A stretch of DNA of 6,209 nt, taken from assembly GCA_021780275.1 (NCBI GenBank), contig JAJXZC010000635.1:1-6209 (forward strand), read 5' to 3'. Position numbers and translations under genes: made by a program. Below, in pieces: positions 1 through 6,209 of the stretch; positions within the stretch are counted from its first letter, which is position 1, and the number at the start of each line of letters is the position of its first letter. This DNA is from Pseudomonadota bacterium (GTDB lineage Bacteria > Pseudomonadota > Alphaproteobacteria > Parvibaculales > Parvibaculaceae). The notes beneath the pieces are model-generated. The model saw only the letters and a program-made list of their open reading frames with translations, searched no databases and was not told the DNA's origin.

Positions 1-4
1 CGGT

Positions 5-925
5 TTGGGGACGACCTTTGATGACGTCGCGTCCGCTCTGCGTCGCATTTCCGGCGAGCTCACCGAGGAAATGTTCGCGAACGGGGCCGATTATTACCGC
101 GCCTACATGATGGTGACTGCCCATCTCGCGGCGCTCGAGAAGTGCCACATCCTGACACAAAACAATGTTCGTTTTCTTGAAACGTTCAACGTCCTAACCG
201 TGACACGTTACGTCTTTGAGTTGCTCGTGTGGCTCCGCATCCTGGAGAAGGACTCCGACCAGGCGATCGAACTGTTCGTGCAGGTCGGCGAGCAGCAGGC
301 TGAGCACATCGAGGCCTACACGAAAAAACTTACCGACGAGATTGCGTTGTTTCGCGAATTCGACAAGGAAGACAAGATCCCGCAAAGCCTCGTCGATGAT
401 CTTAAGGCCGGCAAAATCCGCGGCGACGAAGTCGGGCAGCGCATGCGCGAGCACGAGGCAGAAATCGATCGTCGCGCAAGGCGTCGGTTCTGCCTGTATG
501 CCCGTGCCGCGAGGGTCAACGGTTACGGTTTTCAGGCGCACTTGATCGAGGAGAAAGCGATCCCGAGGGCGGTGCAGCATCTCGCCGATGTCCGGGCCGA
601 GCAAGCTGCATTCGAGTCGACGATCGGCCAAGCCGAATTCGACCGGATCACGAAGACGACGAAGGGCAAACGCGCGAGGTCGTCATGGAAGGATCGCGCG
701 CAATCGGTCGGAATGGGCGATCAATACGAGTTCATCTACGGCTACACGAGCAAGCTCCTACACGCCCTTCCTTTCAGCTTCTATACTCGTCAAAAGAATC
801 TGGAAGCGTTGGAGATGGAAGTGTTCCTCGACTTTGCGTATGTGTCGATGCTCGACATCATCGACTTAGGCACGCGCGTTGTGTGCCTCTACGACACGAG
901 GCGCACGGGGTCCGTGCTGCATTAA
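5..925 (+). CDS. DUF5677-like helical protein, 5' end uncertain
   Basis: The frame is open from the window edge to a TAA stop at 923-925. The first usable start is a TTG at 5-7, so the true start may lie upstream; the next in-frame ATG (71) has its only purine-rich stretch directly abutting it, which makes it a poor start. Numbered from the TTG, the 306-aa product looks almost wholly helical, with no signal peptide or membrane segment. Residues 68-81 (TRYVFELLVWLRIL) and 241-258 (YEFIYGYTSKLLHALPFS) resemble the two most conserved blocks of DUF5677-type proteins: an Arg-x3-Glu helix, here R68 and E72, and a Tyr-rich helix ending in Ser-x3-His, here S249 and H253. The middle (about 85-165) is highly charged and probably a helical hairpin or coiled coil. 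Family membership is judged by eye, and the biochemical role of the family is unknown to me. It is separated from the next gene by 140 nt containing a putative promoter, so it may be transcribed independently. Confidence 0.75.
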   Translation: MGTTFDDVASALRRISGELTEEMFANGADYYRAYMMVTAHLAALEKCHILTQNNVRFLETFNVLTVTRYVFELLVWLRILEKDSDQAIELFVQVGEQQAEHIEAYTKKLTDEIALFREFDKEDKIPQSLVDDLKAGKIRGDEVGQRMREHEAEIDRRARRRFCLYARAARVNGYGFQAHLIEEKAIPRAVQHLADVRAEQAAFESTIGQAEFDRITKTTKGKRARSSWKDRAQSVGMGDQYEFIYGYTSKLLHALPFSFYTRQKNLEALEMEVFLDFAYVSMLDIIDLGTRVVCLYDTRRTGSVLH

Positions 926-978
926 TCGACTTCACCAAACAGTGGCGAGTTCAGCTTCGTAGCAAGTCAACCAGCGGC

Positions 979-1007
979 TTGCAGGCAGGAGCACTTGACT
1001 CTATAAA
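979..1007 (+). promoter_or_regulatory. Putative promoter of the gene 2-gene 3 unit
   Basis: A TTGCAG hexamer (979-984) and a TATAAA hexamer (1002-1007) lie 17 nt apart, matching the sigma-70 layout, with 3/6 and 5/6 agreement to consensus. Transcription would begin near 1013-1016, about 50 nt before the ATG at 1066. The -10 box overlaps the left arm of the inverted repeat, so a protein bound there would block initiation. A better -35-like TTGACT (995-1000) exists, but the -10-like boxes downstream of it are only 12-14 nt away. The call is from pattern alone. Confidence 0.35.
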
Positions 1008-1028
1008 CCGGTTGTAATAACCGGTTTA
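1004..1028. promoter_or_regulatory. Perfect 10-bp inverted repeat with paired AACCGGTT sites; candidate operator
   Basis: TAAACCGGTT (1004-1013) and its exact reverse complement AACCGGTTTA (1019-1028) flank the 5-nt spacer GTAAT. Each arm contains the self-complementary octamer AACCGGTT (1006-1013 and 1019-1026), so the element is both a hairpin and two tandem dyads whose centres are 13 bp apart. It sits 37 nt before the gene 2 ATG and overlaps the putative -10 box and start site. No T-run follows, so an intrinsic terminator for the upstream gene is unlikely. Phd-type antitoxins are known to bind paired palindromic subsites in their own promoters, which fits the Phd-like reading of the downstream gene. 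A hairpin in the 5' leader of the transcript is the alternative. Confidence 0.6.
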
Positions 1029-1055
1029 GGTGCAGGCTCTCATATTCCCATGGAC

Positions 1056-1059
1056 GGAG
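1056..1059 (+). promoter_or_regulatory. Ribosome binding site that fixes the gene 2 start
   Basis: GGAG (1056-1059, within GGACGGAG at 1052-1059) lies 6 nt before the ATG at 1066. This favours the ATG over the in-frame GTG at 1030, which overlaps the end of the inverted-repeat region and has no comparable Shine-Dalgarno sequence. Confidence 0.6.
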
Positions 1060-1065
1060 TGCGAC

Positions 1066-1689
1066 ATGACCAAGACGTTGAATTCGGTTCGCAAGGCCGG
1101 AACGCGTATCAAGCGTGCTGCTTCCCCCAAGGTCGCAGGTCCGACAAAAGTTCCGACGAGTGCCAAGAAAGCTATATCGGCGAAGGGGGCTTATTGTACG
1201 CAGAGCGAGGCAGCTGGGAAGCTGCAAGCCATTTACAAACAGCTGGTCCGAACTGGGGGCAGGGTTTACGTCAAGGACAAAGCTGGGACCCGCTACATGA
1301 CGCTCGATACATCAGATGCGCGCGTCAAGGAGCCCGTAATCGACGTGTCGTTGCAGCGTTTCAAGGATAACTTCTCGGCCTTCTCGAACCTCGTGCGCAT
1401 CGGCATCTGCTTTCGTGTCTCGATGCGAAGTGTCAACGAACCGATCTACGCACGGCCCTATGGATCGTACACACATCCACTATCGGATGAGATTGCGCTT
1501 TTCCACGAGCGTCTGAAATCCAATGCCACGATCAAAGCTATGGAAAGCAATATCCTGAAAGCTCTCGAACGTCGCGACTCCGGCGACGATGAGCACCGGG
1601 AGGAGGTCAAGAAGTATCTCAACGAATTTCGAATTGGAATTGCGAGGATTGCGCTTGGCCATAGGCCATTTGAAGAAGGGGAGCTCTGA
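1066..1689 (+). CDS. Putative regulator with tandem Phd/YefM-like segments
   Basis: This 207-aa protein has no confident family match. Residues 1-42 form a low-complexity Lys/Arg/Ala/Ser/Pro tail with 11 basic residues, probably disordered and able to contact nucleic acid. Residues 44-81 read as a short strand, the helix SEAAGKLQAIYKQLVRTG and a strand pair (RVYVKDKAGTRYMTL), which is the strand-helix-strand layout of the Phd/YefM antitoxin DNA-binding half. Residues 92-131 repeat the layout with SLQRFKDNFSAFSNLVRIG and CFRVSMRS. Both helices share Ser-x4-Lys and LVR-x-Gly, with one residue more between them in the second copy. Residues 138-200 are predicted helical and charged, where an antitoxin's partner-binding region would lie. 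The ATG is chosen for its GGAG site. Gene 3 follows after 88 nt without an obvious terminator, so co-transcription is likely. A role in restraining or regulating gene 3 is inferred from position. No catalytic motif is visible. Confidence 0.85.
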   Translation: MTKTLNSVRKAGTRIKRAASPKVAGPTKVPTSAKKAISAKGAYCTQSEAAGKLQAIYKQLVRTGGRVYVKDKAGTRYMTLDTSDARVKEPVIDVSLQRFKDNFSAFSNLVRIGICFRVSMRSVNEPIYARPYGSYTHPLSDEIALFHERLKSNATIKAMESNILKALERRDSGDDEHREEVKKYLNEFRIGIARIALGHRPFEEGEL

Positions 1690-1777
1690 ATCCGCCCTGA
1701 TCGAAAGCGCGCATATTTCTGCATTACTCCTGCCAGAGCAGCTATTTTCTCAAGCGGCATAAGGCTGGATCGTCGGA
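1690..1777 (+). other. Gene 2-gene 3 gap, no strong signal
   Basis: The 88-nt gap contains no ORF. A 4-bp stem (CTGC 1730-1733, GCAG 1738-1741) precedes CTATTTTCT but is too weak to call a terminator. An in-frame TAA at 1760-1762 rules out a gene 3 start further upstream. I see no convincing sigma-70 promoter, so gene 3 is probably read from the gene 2 promoter. Confidence 0.5.
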
Positions 1778-4700
1778 ATGGCAGACATGACCTATTCCTG
1801 GCAACGATTTTGGGTCCCCGCCGACGGCATCATCGACCTGTCTGACGCGGGCTTCCTGCGCGACCCCATGGGCTGGCTTGCCCGAGCACGATGGCCGGTC
1901 CCGTTCTCGGAGCTTCAACATTGGCGATCGCTCGCCCTCCTGGGCGAGCCGGGCATCGGCAAGTCAACAACCCTGAAGGAAGAAGCCGATCGCGTCGCAT
2001 CCCTTCACGCCGACGCCAATCTTGTTTCGATCTATGTCGACCTGCGTGCCTTTTCCAGTGAGGAGCTTCTCTACCGTCGGATATTCGAAAGCGAGACGTT
2101 CATTGCCTGGAAGAATGGCGGCTCGCATCTGTTTCTTCACCTTGACAGCCTTGATGAAGCGCTGCTCCGCATCGACTCGATCGCCAATCTGCTCGCAGCG
2201 GAGCTGCCGGGCCTGCCAACCGACCGCCTGTCGATCCGTATTGCCTGCCGCACGGCGGTGTGGCCGGCCGACACACTCGGGATCGCCCTGAAGAGCATCT
2301 GGGGCGAGGCGTCGGGTGCTTTTGAACTCGCACCTTTGCGCCGGCGCGACGTGTTCGCGGCACTTGAGACTCATGGCATCGCGACCGAAGGCTTCATGCG
2401 GGCGCTGTTCGCGGCTCAAGCGGTTCCCTTCGCCATCAAGCCGCTGACCCTCAAGATGCTGCTGGCCATCTATCAGCAGCGGGGTGAGCTTCCGAATAGC
2501 AACATCGAACTTTACAAACAGGGGTGCCTTGCGCTCTGCGAGGAAAGCAACAAGAGCCGGCGCGACTCGGGGCGTCGCGGACGCCTCAACGCCAGCCAGC
2601 GCACGCGCCTTGCCGGACGAATCGCCGCGGCGACGATCCTCGGCAACCGCTTTGCGGTCTGGACCGGGCCGGAGGTCGACTGTCCGCGCGAGGACATTCC
2701 TGTATCCGCGCTGGCGGGCAGCCGGGAAGAGGGAGACTCTTTCGCGCTCTTCAGTGCGACCGACGATGATGTGCGTGAAGTGCTTGATACGGGATTGTTC
2801 AGCTCGCGCGGCGAGCATCGTATGGGATGGGCGCACCAAGGTTACGGCGAGTTCCTCGCCGCTCTCTACCTGTTCGAGCGCGGCGTGCCGGCGGAAACGA
2901 TGCTGAAGGCGCTGCGCCATCCTACGGGCGGCTTGGTGCCGCAGCTTTCCGGCATCGCCGCGTGGGCCGCCTCGTTGAGCGGCGCCTTGCGCGCGGCTCT
3001 CACGGCCGACGAGCCCGTCGCGCTTTTGAGGGGCGATCTCTCCGGTTGGACCGACGACGACCGGAAAGCGCTTGTGAAATCTCTGCTCCACGCTGTCGAA
3101 AGCAAACAAGTCGCGGACTCGCCGTACAGCAATGCCGAGGCCTACGCCAAGCTGAACCACCCCGGCTTGGCCGAGGAACTCCGGCCGTTCATCACCGATG
3201 GGCAGCGAGGTGCCATCACCCGCCGTCTCGCGCTTCTTATCGCCGAGAAATGCAAGCTGGCCGAATTGCAGCCCGAGCTTCTCCAGGTCGCGCTCGATGC
3301 CGCCGACCATCCGCAGGCCCGAGCGCGAGCCGTGTCGGCGCTCAAACATTGCGGCGACGCCAGCATTCCAGGTTTGGTCCGCCCGCTGGCGGCCGGCCAA
3401 GGCGGCCCCGATCCCAACGACGATATCAAAGGCAACGCCCTCGACCTGCTGTGGCCCGATCACCTCACGGCGTCCGAGCTTTTCTCGTTGCTGACTCCTA
3501 CGGCCGACAATTACATCGGCGCTTATGCGCTCTTTCAGCTGGCGCTGCCGGACACGCTCAAGACCGGCGATCTGCTGCCGGCGCTTGAATGGGCCTCGCA
3601 ACTGATCGCGCAAAGCGGCGACATGGGCGGCTTCCGCGCCAAGAGCCTGGCCGACGCGATCATGTTCAAAGTCTGGCAAGTGTTCGAGAACCCGGAATTG
3701 ACGCAGCCCTTCCTCGACCATGTCGCTGTCCGGCTGCATCACCACGGCGACCTTTGCCGCGGCAGCGACCATGACGAGCAAAAGGTTTTCCTCAACGCCA
3801 TTCGCGACGACAACGTGCGGCGCCGGAAATTTCTCCTGGCCCTGTGCGCACGCACTCTCGACCGGATTGAAGTTTACGCCTACCGGCGCGTGGGCCTGCT
3901 TCTGGAAACCGACCTGGAGTGGCTTCTCTCCATCGCTCCCGGCGGTTCGGCCCCGGCGGCGGGACTTAATCCTGAGACCTTGTGCAATCTCATTGAATGC
4001 GCATTCGTCGTTGGCGACGGCGCTCACTTCGAGGCGCTCTATGGCGCTGCCGAGCGCTGGCCCGAACTGCGCGCGCGATACGCGTCCTGGTTCGACGGCA
4101 TTCGATTGGATTCGCCCGATGTTGCGCAGGCCCGTGCACAGCAGGAACAATTGCGGGCGCTGGAGAACGATCGGCCCCCGCCCATCGCGGCTGACCCGGC
4201 CGGCGAAGTTTTGGCGCGGCTGGCTGAAGCGGAGGGCGGACGCTGGCAGGCTTGGTGGCCGCTCACTTATTACCTGATGCTGACCCCTGAGAGCCGTGGC
4301 TTCGGCGACGAGCTCGATTATTTCATCACCGCGATGCCGGGATGGAACGAAGCCGACGAGGCGCTTCGCCACCGCATCGTCGCCGGGGCCGAGCGGTATC
4401 TTGCCGAGGCCGAAACCAGCATCGACTCCTGGCTCGGGCGCCAGCCGATGCCTGTTTATCGGAATGACGTCGCCGGCTTGCGCGCGTTCATCTTGCTCAA
4501 GCAGGTGTCGCCGGAGAGCTATGCCCGGATCGCGGACGCAACCTGGCGCAAATGGGCGCCCGTGATCGTCGGGCTTCCGCGGCGCACCGTAATCGACAAG
4601 TCGCCGGAGATTGCCCAAATTCTAACAGACGCCCTGGACCGCGCCCCGGCCGACTTCGTCGCCGCCGTTCGCACCATCATCCGGCTTGAACGGGAAAGAA

Positions 4701-6019
4701 TGCGCGCGCCCGGCGCCGCACCGCCCGTCGGATCGCCGTTCTTCATCCTCAACGATCTTGACGGATGCTGGCAGAACGAACTGCTTAGGGATGCCATCTC
4801 TGACGAGTTGCACGACCCTGCCAACACCCCGGCGGAGTACGCGGCATTCTTGGATGCCCTGCTGGAGGCGGGGGTTGAATCGGCGCTCGATCATGCTCTC
4901 GCCCTCTTGGCGGAGCCGGGGCCGTCCAGGCGCGACCGCCGCCTCGCCATCGCCGATGTTTTGTTACGCCACGCTGCCCTCCGCTCTTGGCCAGCGCTTT
5001 GGGCGGCGATGGAGTCTGACGACGATTTCGCCCGTGAAGCGCTGCTTCGAGTTGCTTCGCGCTTTAGCATCGACAAACCCTTCTATGCCGGCCTCAGTGA
5101 ACGCGAGGTGGCCGCTCTCTATGTGCTTACGGCCCGATTGTTCCCGCGCAACGCCGAGGCCGAGCCCGCAGCGGGCTTTGTCGGCGCCTGGGACTCCGTC
5201 GGGTATCTCCGCGACGGCATTTCGCGCTACCTCACCGGGCGCGGCACGGAGGCGGCCGTCGCGGCGTTGAGCGACCTCATCGCCAGCCACCCAGAGTTCA
5301 GCCACTTGGCCTACGATCTGGCATCAGCCGAGCGCGCGATGCGCATCGCCACCTGGTCGCCGCTCAGCCCGAACGAGGTGATGGCGCTCGCCGACAAACC
5401 GGGCCTGAAGCTTGTGACATCGCCAGTGGATCTCTGCGAAGTCCTGATCGCGACGTTGGAAAAATTCAATGTGTCGCTTCACGGCGCGCAGACGCCGGTC
5501 CGCGATTTATGGGACCGGCAGAAAGGGAAAGACATTTACAGGCCGATTGACGAGAATGCTTTGTCCGACGTGATCACGCGCTTCCTGCGAACTGAATTGG
5601 GAACCTCCGGTATCTTCGCCAACCGCGAGGTCGAGGTCAGCCGCGCGCCGGGAGCGCCCGTCGGGCAACGCACCGACATCCTCGTCAACGCCGCTCGTCG
5701 CCGCTCGGACGGCGAGCCATTCGAGCCCCTCGCCGCCGTCGTCGAGACCAAGGGTTGCTGGAACGGTGAGTTGTCTACGGCGCTCGAAGGACAATTGTTC
5801 CAAAGGTACATGATCCCATTGCGCGCACAGGTCGGGATTTATTTGGTTGGCTGGTTTGATACAGACAAATGGGATTCTGAAGACGGGCGCCGCAACCAGA
5901 CACCAAAAGAGCCGATCGCCGATGTTCAGACGCTGTTGGAGCAACAGGCAGCAACGCTGCCTGAGGGCTTCATCGTCCGTCCTGTTATTATTGAATGCTT
6001 TGTCCCGAAAACGAAGTGA
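1778..6019 (+). CDS. NACHT/STAND NTPase with helical solenoid and C-terminal PD-(D/E)XK nuclease
   Basis: This is a 1413-aa, probably cytoplasmic protein. After about 50 residues with no recognisable effector comes a NACHT-type NTPase (about 50-370). It has Walker A GEPGIGKST (56-64, K62), Walker B LFLHLDSLDEA (118-128) with the NACHT-like D123-S-x-D126-E127 pattern, a sensor-like Arg in IACRTAVWP (R158), the winged-helix-region motif KPLTLKMLL (221-229), and a closing block HQGYGEFLAALYL (353-365). Residues about 380-1235 are a long helical solenoid with HEAT-like pairs (for example 479-540 and about 1020-1110) and a distinctive block IKGNALDLLWP (550-560). The C-terminal 170 residues form a PD-(D/E)XK nuclease: E1259 in DENALSD, D1300 in RTDI, E1323-T-K1325, and Q1339/Y1344 in GQLFQRY, then the core strand GIYLVGWF. 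All expected catalytic residues are present. STAND proteins of this kind sense invaders and oligomerise; phage defence by nucleic-acid cleavage is inferred. Start: the ATG at 1778 has only a distant AAGG (1761-1764). The ATG at 1787 (GGAA 8 nt before) is a fair alternative that removes three residues. Confidence 0.95.
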   Translation: MADMTYSWQRFWVPADGIIDLSDAGFLRDPMGWLARARWPVPFSELQHWRSLALLGEPGIGKSTTLKEEADRVASLHADANLVSIYVDLRAFSSEELLYRRIFESETFIAWKNGGSHLFLHLDSLDEALLRIDSIANLLAAELPGLPTDRLSIRIACRTAVWPADTLGIALKSIWGEASGAFELAPLRRRDVFAALETHGIATEGFMRALFAAQAVPFAIKPLTLKMLLAIYQQRGELPNSNIELYKQGCLALCEESNKSRRDSGRRGRLNASQRTRLAGRIAAATILGNRFAVWTGPEVDCPREDIPVSALAGSREEGDSFALFSATDDDVREVLDTGLFSSRGEHRMGWAHQGYGEFLAALYLFERGVPAETMLKALRHPTGGLVPQLSGIAAWAASLSGALRAALTADEPVALLRGDLSGWTDDDRKALVKSLLHAVESKQVADSPYSNAEAYAKLNHPGLAEELRPFITDGQRGAITRRLALLIAEKCKLAELQPELLQVALDAADHPQARARAVSALKHCGDASIPGLVRPLAAGQGGPDPNDDIKGNALDLLWPDHLTASELFSLLTPTADNYIGAYALFQLALPDTLKTGDLLPALEWASQLIAQSGDMGGFRAKSLADAIMFKVWQVFENPELTQPFLDHVAVRLHHHGDLCRGSDHDEQKVFLNAIRDDNVRRRKFLLALCARTLDRIEVYAYRRVGLLLETDLEWLLSIAPGGSAPAAGLNPETLCNLIECAFVVGDGAHFEALYGAAERWPELRARYASWFDGIRLDSPDVAQARAQQEQLRALENDRPPPIAADPAGEVLARLAEAEGGRWQAWWPLTYYLMLTPESRGFGDELDYFITAMPGWNEADEALRHRIVAGAERYLAEAETSIDSWLGRQPMPVYRNDVAGLRAFILLKQVSPESYARIADATWRKWAPVIVGLPRRTVIDKSPEIAQILTDALDRAPADFVAAVRTIIRLERERMRAPGAAPPVGSPFFILNDLDGCWQNELLRDAISDELHDPANTPAEYAAFLDALLEAGVESALDHALALLAEPGPSRRDRRLAIADVLLRHAALRSWPALWAAMESDDDFAREALLRVASRFSIDKPFYAGLSEREVAALYVLTARLFPRNAEAEPAAGFVGAWDSVGYLRDGISRYLTGRGTEAAVAALSDLIASHPEFSHLAYDLASAERAMRIATWSPLSPNEVMALADKPGLKLVTSPVDLCEVLIATLEKFNVSLHGAQTPVRDLWDRQKGKDIYRPIDENALSDVITRFLRTELGTSGIFANREVEVSRAPGAPVGQRTDILVNAARRRSDGEPFEPLAAVVETKGCWNGELSTALEGQLFQRYMIPLRAQVGIYLVGWFDTDKWDSEDGRRNQTPKEPIADVQTLLEQQAATLPEGFIVRPVIIECFVPKTK
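5510..6016 (+). other. C-terminal PD-(D/E)XK nuclease domain of gene 3
   Basis: Approximate domain extent, residues 1245-1413. The order helix-Glu (E1259), strand with Asp (D1300), strand with Glu-x-Lys (E1323, K1325), then a helix with Gln (Q1339) is the restriction-endonuclease-fold core. The 23-residue gap between D1300 and E1323 includes a polar loop (RRRSDGEPFEP). Domain boundaries are estimated. Base composition here is lower in GC than in the solenoid, as set out in the findings. Confidence 0.8.
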
Positions 6020-6209
6020 GAATCTCATTGGCTTCGCCGGGGGGGCCGAGCATAAGACCCGAAAACTCTACCCTCGGGCGGTCCAAAGAAAGGGTGCAGT
6101 CCAAATCCGATCAGATGGGGTGATTGGGGTCTCGGCCAGGAGACGACGAAGGCGGCTGCTCCCGTCAGGATGTGAGAACGTGGTCGGTGTCGAATCGCCA
6201 CAAACATCG
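6020..6209. other. Downstream flank without a supported gene
   Basis: This 190-nt tail holds a run of seven G (6039-6045) and a distant 7-bp complementary pair (GGCCGAG at 6044-6050, CTCGGCC in the 6131-6140 region). I see no tRNA, no ORF with convincing coding character and no intrinsic terminator with a T-run. Where transcription of gene 3 ends cannot be seen. Confidence 0.5.

Noticed and set aside
965..1000. AGTCAA (965-970) and TTGACT (995-1000) as an inverted repeat
   Set aside because: The arms are only 6 bp with a 24-nt spacer, which is expected by chance.
1004..1028. The inverted repeat as an intrinsic terminator of gene 1
   Set aside because: No T-run follows the right arm, the element lies about 80 nt after the stop codon, and it sits at the expected promoter position of gene 2.
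1030..1065. GTG start at 1030 for gene 2, adding 12 residues
   Set aside because: It has no clear Shine-Dalgarno sequence and would lie at the edge of the inverted-repeat element. The ATG at 1066 has GGAG at 6-nt spacing.
335..1503. Shared peptide DEIALF in gene 1 (residues 111-116) and gene 2 (residues 141-146)
   Set aside because: The surrounding residues do not align and the codons differ at several positions. A six-residue match in helical charged regions is probably chance.
1730..1750. Stem CTGC/GCAG followed by CTATTTTCT as a terminator between genes 2 and 3
   Set aside because: A 4-bp stem is too weak, and the T-rich stretch is interrupted.
1964..4618. An 884-codon open frame on the minus strand inside gene 3
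   Set aside because: It lies wholly antisense to a protein with clear NTPase motifs. Its translation is Arg/Gly/Gln-rich with no recognisable domain, and long antisense frames are expected from GC-rich codon bias.
6017..6027. Dyad TGAGA-A-TCTCA overlapping the gene 3 stop codon
   Set aside because: A one-base centre cannot form a useful hairpin loop, and the dyad is too short to call an operator without other support.
6025..6207. A 60-codon minus-strand open frame in the downstream flank
   Set aside because: No recognisable motif, Pro/Arg-rich composition typical of non-coding GC-rich frames, and it begins at the window edge, so no ribosome binding site can be judged.

Overview
The window holds three genes, all on the + strand. 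They come from a GC-rich bacterium, most likely a proteobacterium by base composition and codon use; no taxonomic marker gene is present, so this is only a guess. There are no rRNA or tRNA genes, CRISPR arrays, transposases or recognisable insertion sequences. The mix of one very large NTPase-nuclease with small orphan proteins is typical of accessory (defence-island) DNA rather than core genome.

Layout: (1) 5-925, an all-helical protein of at least 306 aa that resembles the DUF5677 family and may be cut by the left window edge. (2) 926-1065, an intergenic region with a perfect 10-bp inverted repeat (1004-1028), built from two copies of the self-complementary octamer AACCGGTT whose centres are 13 bp apart. 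It overlaps a plausible promoter. (3) 1066-1689, a 207-aa protein with a basic N-terminal tail, two similar Phd/YefM-antitoxin-like segments in tandem and a helical C-terminus. (4) 1690-1777, a short gap with no convincing terminator or promoter. (5) 1778-6019, a 1413-aa protein with an N-terminal NACHT/STAND-type NTPase, a long helical (HEAT-like) solenoid and a C-terminal PD-(D/E)XK nuclease domain. (6) 6020-6209, a tail in which I find no gene.

Working model: genes 2 and 3 form one transcription unit, read from a promoter that gene 2 may repress through the paired palindromes, as Phd-type antitoxins repress their own operons. Gene 3 would be the sensor and executioner: the solenoid detects a trigger, the NTPase drives oligomerisation and the C-terminal nuclease cuts nucleic acid. 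This is a candidate anti-phage or abortive-infection system. The domain calls for gene 3 rest on visible motifs and are strong. The Phd-like reading of gene 2, the regulatory link and the defence role are inference.
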